A DNA stretch of 6,567 nucleotides, from positions 1 to 6,567 of the forward strand of contig JAGVFV010000028.1 in the NCBI GenBank assembly GCA_020057445.1, in the 5' to 3' direction. Position 1 is the stretch's first letter. Every line of letters starts with the position of its first letter. The notes beneath the pieces were generated by a model that saw nothing but the letters and a program-made list of their open reading frames with translations, had not been told where the DNA came from and searched no databases. The DNA is from an archaeon (GTDB taxonomy: Archaea; Nanobdellota; Nanobdellia; Woesearchaeales; JAHJEM01). The translations under genes were made by a program, and so were the position numbers. Below are positions 1 to 4,473 of this stretch, piece by piece.

Positions 1-166
1 CAGGTACACGTCATTCCATTTTCCGCAAGGGATGATAGTGCTCAACGACTGCCTGATAATCCTCGAATGGCCGCAGCGATCGACTGCAATAAGGATCAAA
101 AGCAGGAATATGGCTGAGAAATACAGGACATTCTTCTACGACATTTACGAAAAGGCCCAAATATGA
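1..166 (+). CDS. C-terminal fragment of a TrmB-like transcriptional regulator (5' end outside window)
   Basis: An open frame runs in from the left edge (codons start at base 2) and ends at TGA 164-166, giving the last 54 residues of a protein. The tail contains a GMIVLNDCLIILEW stretch, then AIRIKSRNMAEKYRTFFYDI and a final YEKAQI. The layout (hydrophobic strand, a short turn, a second strand with Ile/Arg/Ile, then 'xxAxxYRxxFxxxYxxA') resembles the C-terminal ends of archaeal TrmB-type regulators, which commonly close with 'AILI-KS-E-ADSYR-YFE-LW-IAK'. The DNA-binding N-terminal half is not in the window, so the family call rests on this tail only. The gene converges on alba, with 89 bases between the two stop codons and no strong structure in the gap. 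It could be another small ligand-binding domain protein. Confidence 0.5.
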   Translation, partial: RYTSFHFPQGMIVLNDCLIILEWPQRSTAIRIKSRNMAEKYRTFFYDIYEKAQI

Positions 167-255
167 AATTATTCATAATGTACTATTCTTGTTTGGAAAG
201 CTATGCGGGAAGGTCATTTGAGTCAAGTGAGATGAGGTCCTAAGGCAGCAAAAGA

Positions 256-537
256 TCACATCTTCACAAGAACGATCTCGATCGTGGAGACCCTGACATC
301 CCTTCCTTCTGTGTTCTTGAATTCTTCTGAGTCGATGAGGATGTCCTTGATCTTTATTTGGTCTTTGAGAAATCTTTTCCGGGCGACCTCGACGATGTCG
401 ACTGCACGGGAGATGAATTTCCCCCGTGCCTTTACAAAGACCTCTTGTGCGCCCTTCGTGGTGAACTGGACGACAACGCTCGTCACATAATTCATGAAGG
501 GTTTTCCCCCGATGAATATTGAGTTGTCCTCGTTCAT
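256..537 (-). CDS. alba: Alba family DNA/RNA-binding chromatin protein
   Basis: 93-aa protein of the usual Alba length. Alba is a small dimeric nucleic-acid-binding protein that coats archaeal DNA and also binds RNA. The family pattern is clear along the whole chain: FIGGKPFMNYV (residues 8-18; Lys12 is at the position of the modified lysine of Sulfolobus Alba), QFTTKGAQEVFVKARGKFIS (24-43), then a RAVDIVEVARKRF helix (45-57), and a final strand EGRDVRVSTIEIVL (78-91). The start ATG at 537 overlaps the stop of rps17e as ATGA (534-537), so the two genes are very likely co-transcribed and translationally coupled. No separate Shine-Dalgarno is visible inside the end of rps17e. The gene ends tail-to-tail with the partial regulator at 1-166. 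Identification is firm; the precise nucleic-acid preference cannot be told from sequence. Confidence 0.95.
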   Translation of the reverse strand: MNEDNSIFIGGKPFMNYVTSVVVQFTTKGAQEVFVKARGKFISRAVDIVEVARKRFLKDQIKIKDILIDSEEFKNTEGRDVRVSTIEIVLVKM

Positions 538-722
538 GATTGTGCTTTTTTAAGACGGGTAAGATAGCCTGCGATCGCGTTTCGCATCTTTTTGGAGTGG
601 TAGATGGTCACGTCATCGATCAGTTTCTTGTTCGTGGCAAAATCAGTGGAGAGCCTGTCGTTGAATCTTTCTTCGATCTTGAATGTGGTCGCTTTGATGA
701 GTTTGGTCTTGATTCTTCCCAT
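534..722 (-). CDS. rps17e: 30S ribosomal protein S17e (eS17)
   Basis: 62-aa protein matching archaeal eS17, a small-subunit ribosomal protein found only in archaea and eukaryotes. Diagnostic parts are the start MGRIKTKLIKATTFKI, the TDFATNKKLIDDV segment (26-38) and the basic helix SKKMRNAIAGYLTRLKKA (43-60). Length is typical for archaea. A GGAG Shine-Dalgarno lies at 734-737 (11 bases before the ATG) and a TATA box at 763-770 predicts a leader of about 18 bases. It is first in a two-gene operon with alba through an ATGA overlap. Its promoter now directly abuts a 170-bp palindromic insertion at 777-946, whose target duplication includes the end of the TATA box. Confidence 0.95.
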   Translation of the reverse strand: MGRIKTKLIKATTFKIEERFNDRLSTDFATNKKLIDDVTIYHSKKMRNAIAGYLTRLKKAQS

Positions 723-733
723 GGGTAAGTCAG

Positions 734-770
734 CTCCTATGGCTGTTGTTAATCCGAGAACGTTTATAAA
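734..770 (-). promoter_or_regulatory. Promoter and ribosome binding site of rps17e-alba
   Basis: On the minus strand ATAACC-TTTATAAA places a strong archaeal TATA box at 763-770 with a short upstream stretch (771-776) in the TFB-recognition (BRE) position. About 26 bases downstream puts the transcript start near 740, and GGAG at 734-737 precedes the ATG at 722. TTTATAAA is its own reverse complement, but no gene starts in the plus direction at a suitable distance, so it is assigned to rps17e. Bases 768-770 of the box are part of the target duplication of the neighbouring insertion. Confidence 0.75.
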
Positions 771-776
771 GGTTAT
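768..776. repeat. Left target-site duplication (AAAGGTTAT) of the IS903-like MITE
   Basis: AAAGGTTAT directly abuts the left terminal repeat and recurs exactly at 947-955 after the right one. It overlaps the last three bases of the rps17e TATA box (763-770). Confidence 0.88.
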
Positions 777-946
777 GGCTTTGTTGAAAACTTCGCCTTC
801 GGCTCAGCCTTTGCCATCTGGCTCGCGTCAGATATTCCGTCGATGGTCGACGTTCCCCGGATGGGGCAGGTCCCCCTTGTCGACGAGAATATGTGAAACT
901 TACGACGCTCACCGGGATGATGGCAAAGGGACTTTCCAACAAAGCC
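777..946. mobile_element. 170-bp palindromic MITE with IS903-like (IS5 family) ends
   Basis: The left end GGCTTTGTTG (777-786) and right end CAACAAAGCC (937-946) are perfect 10-bp terminal inverted repeats. They are flanked exactly by a 9-bp direct repeat AAAGGTTAT (768-776 and 947-955). Inside, further arms pair: 808-818 with 919-929 (11/11) and 832-843 with 880-892 (12 pairs, one bulged base). The whole element therefore folds as one long interrupted hairpin. The left end reads GGCTTTGTTGAA, identical over 12 bases to the published IS903 terminus GGCTTTGTTGAATAAATC, and IS903-group elements (IS5 family) make 9-bp duplications. No credible transposase gene is present, so it is a non-autonomous miniature element needing a transposase in trans. 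It sits immediately upstream of the rps17e core promoter. Family assignment is by ends and duplication length only. Confidence 0.87.
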
Positions 947-955
947 AAAGGTTAT
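947..955. repeat. Right target-site duplication (AAAGGTTAT) of the IS903-like MITE
   Basis: Exact 9-bp copy of 768-776 directly after the right terminal repeat. Removing 777-955 restores a plausible undisturbed target in which the inverted repeat at 959-1011 lay directly upstream of the rps17e TATA box. Confidence 0.88.
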
Positions 956-958
956 CCT

Positions 959-1011
959 TATATAGTAAACGGCATAAGTTTCTTATACGATTTTGCGTCG
1001 TTTACTATATA
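959..1011. repeat. 13-bp perfect inverted repeat TATATAGTAAACG with 27-bp spacer
   Basis: TATATAGTAAACG at 959-971 is the reverse complement of CGTTTACTATATA at 999-1011. The arms contain TATA-like cores facing both ways, and the spacer holds another (TTATAC, 983-988). No target duplication is seen around it, so it is not clearly a mobile element. It could be an operator, or a hairpin in the read-through transcript of the 130-aa gene. Before the MITE inserted it would have lain next to the rps17e promoter. Confidence 0.65.
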
Positions 1012-1049
1012 GTGAAGGACACAATTTATAACTTTTTTCTGTCCTTTAC
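1012..1049. repeat. Inverted repeat GTGAAGGAC / GTCCTTTAC abutting the 130-aa gene's stop codon
   Basis: GTGAAGGAC (1012-1020) and GTCCTTTAC (1041-1049) are complementary at 8 of 9 positions, or 9 with a G-U pair in RNA, around a 20-base AT-rich loop. It directly abuts the neighbouring inverted repeat and begins right after the TAA stop of the minus-strand gene (1050-1052). A terminator or 3'-end stabilising hairpin of that gene is possible, though no T-run follows on the minus strand. The loop also holds a TATA-like AATTTATAAC. Confidence 0.5.
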
Positions 1050-1442
1050 TTATATGTCGGTATAATCTCCGAATCGGATTTGGCCCTTGTATGCGGTTAA
1101 GAAGTCCATCAGAGCGGGTCTCGATCCTTTGAGCCGCGTTTCCAGGTCGACCTCGACGATACGTCTTCCTTGTCGTGCCTGGACGTGTTCAACGCTAACA
1201 ATGTGGTCGTCAACAACATCCTGGTGCGCGATGGTCCATCCTTGCCTGTTGGTAAGCCCCACCTGTGGTGTGCGCGCTTCAAAATAGACTCTTGGTCTGA
1301 TTGCGTCAGGCACAATTGTCCGCGAATGAGCCCAGTCATTGCTTTCTCCTGTCCGGGCATATTCTGCAATACATAGCTCGTCCTGCCCTTCTTCTCTAAT
1401 GCTGATCTTGTCCTTTCCTTCGGTTGTGATGGAGATTCTCAT
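1050..1442 (-). CDS. Hypothetical protein, 130 aa, no family recognised
   Basis: I do not recognise this protein. It is soluble-looking, with no signal peptide or membrane segment. It starts with a strand-rich MRISITTEGKDKISIREEGQ, continues with a central charged region (VYFEARTPQVGL, residues 52-63; DDHIVSVEHVQARQGRRIVEVDLETRL, 78-104), and ends with a hydrophobic helix LMDFLTAYKGQI before FGDYTDI. The case for a real gene is mainly its expression signals. A GAGGT Shine-Dalgarno lies at 1449-1453, six bases from the ATG, and a textbook TTTATATA box lies at 1487-1494, which predicts a leader of about 22 bases. It runs in the same direction as rps17e but is separated by about 330 bases containing two inverted repeats and the MITE. 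Competing frames in this stretch lack such signals. The alternating strands suggest a small beta-rich domain, but no function is proposed. Confidence 0.7.
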   Translation of the reverse strand: MRISITTEGKDKISIREEGQDELCIAEYARTGESNDWAHSRTIVPDAIRPRVYFEARTPQVGLTNRQGWTIAHQDVVDDHIVSVEHVQARQGRRIVEVDLETRLKGSRPALMDFLTAYKGQIRFGDYTDI

Positions 1443-1448
1443 GTGGTA

Positions 1449-1494
1449 ACCTCTTCAAGAGTATTATGAGGAGAAATGCAATCAGATATATAAA
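1449..1494 (-). promoter_or_regulatory. Promoter and ribosome binding site of the 130-aa gene
   Basis: The minus strand reads TTTATATA (1487-1494), a consensus archaeal TATA box. Transcription is predicted near 1465, followed by GAGGT at 1449-1453 and ATG at 1442. This spacing is the main support for the start chosen. Confidence 0.75.
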
Positions 1495-1535
1495 TGTTGT
1501 TTTTTACAACTCTTCAATAGTAACAAATAGAAACA

Positions 1536-1543
1536 TTTATAAA
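1536..1543 (+). promoter_or_regulatory. TATA box driving a plus-strand transcript with no ORF
   Basis: TTTATAAATA begins at 1536 on the plus strand, diverging from the promoter at 1487-1494. A start about 26 bases on falls near 1565-1567, where a structured, non-coding stretch begins. No plus-strand gene follows before the convergent arginase-like gene ends at 1658. The box core is palindromic, so direction is inferred from what lies downstream. Confidence 0.55.
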
Positions 1544-1565
1544 TAAGTCCATCTCACACGCATTA

Positions 1566-1638
1566 AAAGAGGCGAGTTATTGCTTAATCGGGGCCTCTCA
1601 TTCGTTCCGCGTGGAACTAAAGGGTCCCCACTTTTTTC
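1566..1638 (+). ncRNA. Candidate small non-coding RNA (about 73 nt)
   Basis: Predicted start near 1566 from the TATA box at 1536-1543; the end is at the TTTTTT run 1632-1637. Two hairpins are visible: AGAGGC (1568-1573) with GCCTCT (1593-1598), and GTTCC (1604-1608) with GGAAC (1613-1617) around a GCGT loop. An alternative pairing of GGGGCC (1590-1595) with GGGTCCCC (1622-1629) would compete with the first hairpin. There is no ATG in the stretch, no tRNA-like TPsiC arm, and no convincing C/D boxes or H/ACA tail. It fills the gap between the 130-aa gene's promoter and the end of the arginase-like gene. Function unknown; it could instead be a leader or spurious transcript. Confidence 0.45.
1631..1638 (+). 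terminator. T-run terminator of the candidate small RNA
   Basis: CTTTTTTC follows the GC-rich AGGGTCCCCAC. Archaeal RNA polymerase stops at such runs on the non-template strand. It lies 20 bases short of the convergent gene's stop codon. Confidence 0.45.
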
Positions 1639-1657
1639 TAAGATATGATGCAAGAAG

Positions 1658-2260
1658 TCAGGAGAGTTCAAGAAGCAATTTCATGACAACCTGCTCCTGA
1701 TTTGTATTTCTCGGCAGGGATATCCCTGCGCCAAAGAAATTTCTCAATAGCCGTATGCGTTGCAGGAAGTAGATCAATTCTCTCGTCGTCATGCCTCCCG
1801 GGAGAGACAAAAGGGAAGGGGTTGATTCTTTGCCTGTGAATGCAGGATCGAGCACGTCAAGGTCGATCGAGATGAAGAGCTGGGGGAATCGGAGGGAGTT
1901 TGCCATGACCGCGTCGCAGGTCTCCCGAATGCCATTCACGCTGATCTCTTTCATGGAATATGTAGTGATCTTTCTTGCCGAAAGCATTGCTTTCTCATGC
2001 ATGGTCATGCTTCTTGTGCCGGAAAAAATCAGGGGATGATCCTCTTTGAGCAAAGAGAGCCTTCCTGAGAATGAGAGTATGGCGCATGCGTCTGGAAGTG
2101 CGGGGATAGAATCATTGACAAGAAGGAACGGCGAGTCAAGGCGCAGCCCATCATCATACAGGTTCACGTCGAACACAACTGGCTTTCCTGATTCGTTGAC
2201 CTGATCCTTAGGCAAGATGCCTTGGAGATGCGATGCGTCAGGAGAGAGATAGAGCCTCAT
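1658..2260 (-). CDS. Short, divergent arginase/agmatinase-family (ureohydrolase fold) protein
   Basis: 200-aa protein whose C-terminal half follows the ureohydrolase pattern. SGTRSM at 80-85 corresponds to the family's 'GiRs' strand. FISIDLDVLDPAF (129-141) is the conserved SxDxDxxDP metal-binding motif with Asp133 and Asp135. PGGMTTREL (154-162) matches 'pGGlt.rEl'. Family members (arginase, agmatinase, formiminoglutamase) hydrolyse guanidino compounds to urea or an analogue using two Mn ions, and are usually about 290-310 aa. Here roughly 90 N-terminal residues are absent: the GGDHS motif is missing and the DAHxD motif is at best DVNLYDD (31-37), without its His. The full binuclear metal site therefore cannot form in the standard way. 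The start ATG (2260) overlaps the gpmA stop as ATGA, so it is the second gene of that operon. It may be a degenerate or repurposed enzyme; substrate unknown. Confidence 0.72.
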   Translation of the reverse strand: MRLYLSPDASHLQGILPKDQVNESGKPVVFDVNLYDDGLRLDSPFLLVNDSIPALPDACAILSFSGRLSLLKEDHPLIFSGTRSMTMHEKAMLSARKITTYSMKEISVNGIRETCDAVMANSLRFPQLFISIDLDVLDPAFTGKESTPSLLSLPGGMTTRELIYFLQRIRLLRNFFGAGISLPRNTNQEQVVMKLLLELS

Positions 2261-3003
2261 TTCGCTTTTCCCTGTTTTTTCACCTTGTCTATCGCTTCTT
2301 GGACTGTTTTTTCGTCGGCAAGATAATAATGCCGTATGGGCTTGAGGTTGTCATCAAGTTCATAGACAAGCGGGATTCCTGTAGGGATGTTGAGTTCGGT
2401 GATCTCATTTTCTGGGATGTTGTCAAGGTGTTTTACGATCGCGCGTATGCTGTTGCCGCTTGCAGAGATAAGTATCTTATTGCCCTTCTTTATTGATGGT
2501 GCTATGGTTTCTTTCCAGTATGGCAAGACACGAGCGACAGTATCTTTTAGGCATTCTGCAAACGGCAGGTCTTGCCTCGGGATGTCTTTATAGAGAGGGT
2601 CATTTCCTGGCCAGCGCGGATCTTCTTTTGTCAGGAGAGGTGGCTGTGTTGCATAGCTTCTCCTCCAGATGTGGACCTGTTCTTCGCCGTATTTTGCCGC
2701 TGTCTCTGATTTGTTGAGTCCTTGGAGCGCGCCATAGTGGCGCTCGTTGAGTCGCCAGGAGTGTTCCACAGGAATCTTAACCAGGCCAAGATCTTCAAGG
2801 ACTATCCGGAGGGTGTTAATGGCTCGTTTGTGCATATTGCAATACGCATGGTCGAACGTGAACCCTTTTTCTTTCAGCGCTTTTGCCGCATTGTGGGCTT
2901 CCTGTTTTCCTTTTTCTGTCAGGTCGACATCTGTCCAGCCTGTGAACCTGTTTTCTGCGTTCCATGTGCTTTCTCCGTGGCGCAATAGGACGATAGTATA
3001 CAT
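2257..3003 (-). CDS. gpmA: 2,3-bisphosphoglycerate-dependent phosphoglycerate mutase (bacterial GpmA type)
   Basis: 248-aa protein with the normal length and full layout of cofactor-dependent phosphoglycerate mutase, which interconverts 3- and 2-phosphoglycerate in glycolysis/gluconeogenesis in the cytoplasm. Landmarks are LLRHGESTWN (6-15) with phospho-accepting His9, RFTGWTDVDLTEKG (19-32), KRAINTL (59-65), NERHYGALQGLNK (86-98) with acid/base Glu87, NIPTGIPLVYE (205-215), and a KKQGKAK tail like E. coli GpmA. One departure stands out: the second active-site histidine (E. coli His184, 'AHGNSLR') is Ser182 here (ISASGNSIR, codon AGC at 2458-2460). The start at 3003 rather than an in-frame ATG at 3081 is chosen from the family N-terminus and the Shine-Dalgarno. 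Most archaea use unrelated mutases, so lateral transfer from bacteria is likely. First gene of an operon with the arginase-like gene. Confidence 0.95.
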   Translation of the reverse strand: MYTIVLLRHGESTWNAENRFTGWTDVDLTEKGKQEAHNAAKALKEKGFTFDHAYCNMHKRAINTLRIVLEDLGLVKIPVEHSWRLNERHYGALQGLNKSETAAKYGEEQVHIWRRSYATQPPLLTKEDPRWPGNDPLYKDIPRQDLPFAECLKDTVARVLPYWKETIAPSIKKGNKILISASGNSIRAIVKHLDNIPENEITELNIPTGIPLVYELDDNLKPIRHYYLADEKTVQEAIDKVKKQGKAK

Positions 3004-3007
3004 CAAA

Positions 3008-3014
3008 ATCACCT
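3008..3014 (-). promoter_or_regulatory. Ribosome binding site AGGTGAT of gpmA
   Basis: The minus strand reads AGGTGAT four bases before the ATG at 3003, a seven-base match to the archaeal GGAGGTGAT consensus. It fixes the start at 3003 and excludes the 26-residue-longer reading from 3081. Confidence 0.85.
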
Positions 3015-3036
3015 GCCCATTGGACTGGAGTTCTGG

Positions 3037-3046
3037 TATTAAAAGC
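3037..3046 (-). promoter_or_regulatory. TATA box of gpmA operon
   Basis: The minus strand reads GCTTTTAATA. About 26 bases downstream is 3015, directly before the Shine-Dalgarno at 3014-3008, giving a leader of about 12 bases. A second TATA-like TATAAAAG on the same strand (3057-3064) could serve instead. Confidence 0.5.
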
Positions 3047-3056
3047 TTGTGAAAAG

Positions 3057-3064
3057 CTTTTATA
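3057..3064 (+). promoter_or_regulatory. TATA box of hpt
   Basis: CTTTTATA is centred about 26 bases before the ATG at 3087, so the transcript should begin at or next to the start codon (leaderless). It shares AAGCTTTTATAC with an inverted copy, AAGCTTTTAATAC (minus strand, 3036-3048), used by the divergent gpmA promoter. Confidence 0.65.
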
Positions 3065-3086
3065 CTAGTGGCGATTGTCAAATTGT

Positions 3087-3677
3087 ATGTCCTCTTTTTC
3101 GACCATCGACATCACATCGAGAAGGGAATATTGGTCTTCGATGTATACGGATCCTCTGATCGCTGGCGTGCTTCTTTCGAGGACTGAGATTGATGCGCAG
3201 ATGAGCAGGCTCGCGGTTCAGCTGAATGAGGATTATGCCGGAAAAAAGGTCACTATTGTTCCTATCATGCTCGGAGGCATGATCTTCTGCTCTGATCTTG
3301 TCCGTAAACTGTCATTGGATATGATCATTGATCCCATATCCATCCATAGTTATAAAGGAACAGAATCGACAGGATCATTTGAAGTGTTGTTAGAGCCGCA
3401 GCAGCCTATGGCAGGAAGGCATGTCCTTGTCGTCGAAGATATTGTGGATTCTGGGAAGAGCATCCAGTTTGCGAAGGAGTACCCGCAGAAGAAGGATCCC
3501 TTGAGTGTGAAGATTGTTGCTCTTTTTTCAAAGCCAGCGCGAAGAAAGATTCCTATCGAGGCGGACTATACTGGTTTTCTCATCCCGAACAGGTTTGTCG
3601 TCGGTTATGGTCTTGATTATGACGGCAGGTTTCGGGAGCTTCCTGACTTGTGCGTGCTGGACGAGTCCAAGTTATAA
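3087..3677 (+). CDS. hpt: Hypoxanthine/guanine phosphoribosyltransferase (purine salvage)
   Basis: 196-aa type I phosphoribosyltransferase. The fold's PRPP-binding signature VLVVEDIVDSGKS is at 113-125 with the acidic pair Glu117-Asp118. The pyrophosphate loop PIMLGGMIF is at 59-67, the flexible-loop segment HSYKGTESTG at 87-96, and the base-recognition region with the purine-contact lysine SKPARRK at 148-154. The closing GYGLDYDGRFRELPDLCVL (173-191) is typical of HPRT. It transfers the ribose-phosphate of PRPP to hypoxanthine and/or guanine to make IMP/GMP. About 27 residues precede the usual family start (VLLSRTEID). The ATG at 3087 is preferred over an in-frame TTG at 3075 because the TATA box sits 26 bases upstream, as in leaderless archaeal genes. 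Divergent from gpmA, with marC following 50 bases downstream under its own promoter. Xanthine preference cannot be excluded. Confidence 0.93.
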   Translation: MSSFSTIDITSRREYWSSMYTDPLIAGVLLSRTEIDAQMSRLAVQLNEDYAGKKVTIVPIMLGGMIFCSDLVRKLSLDMIIDPISIHSYKGTESTGSFEVLLEPQQPMAGRHVLVVEDIVDSGKSIQFAKEYPQKKDPLSVKIVALFSKPARRKIPIEADYTGFLIPNRFVVGYGLDYDGRFRELPDLCVLDESKL

Positions 3678-3699
3678 AGACGCTTGCAAGAGTAAGATT

Positions 3700-3707
3700 T
3701 TTAAATA
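3700..3707 (+). promoter_or_regulatory. TATA box of marC
   Basis: TTTAAATA within a longer T/A run is centred 24-25 bases before the ATG at 3728. No Shine-Dalgarno lies between them, so a leaderless transcript is expected. Confidence 0.7.
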
Positions 3708-3727
3708 GGTCTCTTCGTTGAGATGTC

Positions 3728-4330
3728 ATGCTCGATTATGTCGCCTTGTTGAAGGAAGCCTTGTTCTTTCTTATCCTGATCAATCCTGTCAGCAAGGTCG
3801 TGATCGTGAACATGCTGCCGAAGGAATATAAGCCCGCTGCAAAGGGAAAGTTCCTGTTCAGGGCGAGCTTTGTCGCGTTCATCCTGCTTATCGTCTTTGC
3901 CATCGCAGGAAAGCTTATCTTGCAGGACTTGTTCAGGATTGACATCAATGCGCTGCGCATTGCCGGAGGATTTGTCCTTGCAGTGATCGGCTTCAAGGCG
4001 CTTGACAAGGGCATCTTCTTTCAGGTGGACCATCATAAGTCATTGTGGGATCTGGCGATCGTGCCTATGGCATCTCCCCTCATTGCCGGTCCTGCGACGA
4101 TCACTGCGATCATTGTCAGCAGCAGTTCGAATGCTCCTCCTTTTGTCATCATCGCAATTACTGCCGCTATTCTCGCCAACCTGCTCATCATGTATCTTTC
4201 GCTTAGGTCAGGATGGCTCTTGAAGAAGTGGAACCTCATGGGCGCCTTGATCAGGATCATGGGACTTCTTGTCATGGCTATCGGAGTCGACATGATGATC
4301 ACAGGGATAAAGCTGTTCTTCGGAATATAA
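3728..4330 (+). CDS. marC: MarC family integral membrane protein
   Basis: 200-aa polytopic membrane protein of the MarC family (six transmembrane segments expected; about 200-220 aa usual). Visible signatures are LILINPVSKVVIVNML (15-30, with the conserved Asn-Pro), hydrophobic FVAFILLIVFAIAGKLIL (48-65), RIAGGFVLAVIGFKAL (77-92), IVPMASPLIAGPATITAIIV (111-130, the best-conserved MarC block), a FVIIAITAAILANLLIMYL segment (139-157), and RIMGLLVMAIGVDMMITGI (176-194). The two similar halves are typical. The family was once linked to multiple antibiotic resistance in E. coli, but that role was not upheld and the transported substrate is unknown. It stands alone after hpt with its own TATA box. 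Three bases after its stop begins the target duplication of a 132-bp insertion. Confidence 0.93.
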   Translation: MLDYVALLKEALFFLILINPVSKVVIVNMLPKEYKPAAKGKFLFRASFVAFILLIVFAIAGKLILQDLFRIDINALRIAGGFVLAVIGFKALDKGIFFQVDHHKSLWDLAIVPMASPLIAGPATITAIIVSSSSNAPPFVIIAITAAILANLLIMYLSLRSGWLLKKWNLMGALIRIMGLLVMAIGVDMMITGIKLFFGI

Positions 4331-4333
4331 GCC

Positions 4334-4341
4334 CAACATTT
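4334..4341. repeat. Left target-site duplication (CAACATTT) of second MITE
   Basis: Eight bases directly before the left terminal repeat, repeated exactly at 4474-4481. The match extends to nine (CCAACATTT) because both copies are preceded by C. Confidence 0.8.
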
Positions 4342-4473
4342 GTATTTGTTTAGCACCCTAAGGTCGAAACGCCTTCGGCGTGCTGATCCTGTCCGTCGCT
4401 GGGGGTTGCCCCCGTCGGGGAAGCAGGACCTTCGGTCTCGACGTCCTGCGTTTCGAAGGTGCTAAATAAATAC
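4342..4473. mobile_element. 132-bp palindromic MITE, family unassigned
   Basis: Terminal inverted repeats GTATTTGTTTAGCACC (4342-4357) and GGTGCTAAATAAATAC (4458-4473) match at 15 of 16 positions and are bounded exactly by the direct repeat CAACATTT (4334-4341 and 4474-4481). Inner arms continue the palindrome: TCGAAACGC (4364-4372) with GCGTTTCGA (4448-4456). The centre holds further hairpins: GCCTTCGGC (4371-4379), GGGGG-TTG-CCCCC (4401-4413) and GCAGGAC (4423-4429) with GTCCTGC (4443-4449). There is no ORF of note. This has the structure of a miniature inverted-repeat transposable element mobilised in trans. The ends differ from those of the IS903-like element at 777-946, and I do not recognise the parent family. 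A structured RNA or complex terminator of marC is the alternative, but that would not explain the flanking duplication. Confidence 0.8.

Noticed and set aside
777..946. RNase P RNA or another structured RNA gene on the minus strand (P1-like end pairing and a GGAAAGTCC motif near the 5' end)
   Set aside because: The order of helices and the 3' conserved block of RNase P RNA are absent. The exact 9-bp direct repeat abutting perfect terminal repeats fits a transposable element better.
730..948. 72-aa minus-strand ORF covering the MITE
   Set aside because: It lies almost wholly inside the palindrome with arginine/serine-rich composition and no expression signals; no transposase motif.
604..1065. 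153-aa plus-strand ORF spanning the rps17e promoter and the MITE
   Set aside because: It is antisense to rps17e, crosses the inserted element and inverted repeats, has no promoter or ribosome site, and shows no family resemblance.
1466..1493. Plus-strand GAGGAG-AA-ATG translation start
   Set aside because: The frame ends after five codons (TAA at 1491) and it lies inside the minus-strand promoter region.
1641..1660. C/D-box guide RNA suggested by ATGATGC followed by TCAGG
   Set aside because: No proper D box or internal C'/D' boxes at the right spacing; the sequence runs into the arginase-like coding region.
3004..3081. Longer gpmA reading starting at 3081
   Set aside because: The extra 26 residues are outside the family N-terminus and overlap the divergent promoter; AGGTGAT four bases before 3003 marks the true start.
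3075..3086. TTG start for hpt four codons upstream
   Set aside because: The TATA box is 26 bases before the ATG at 3087, so the transcript would begin after the TTG.
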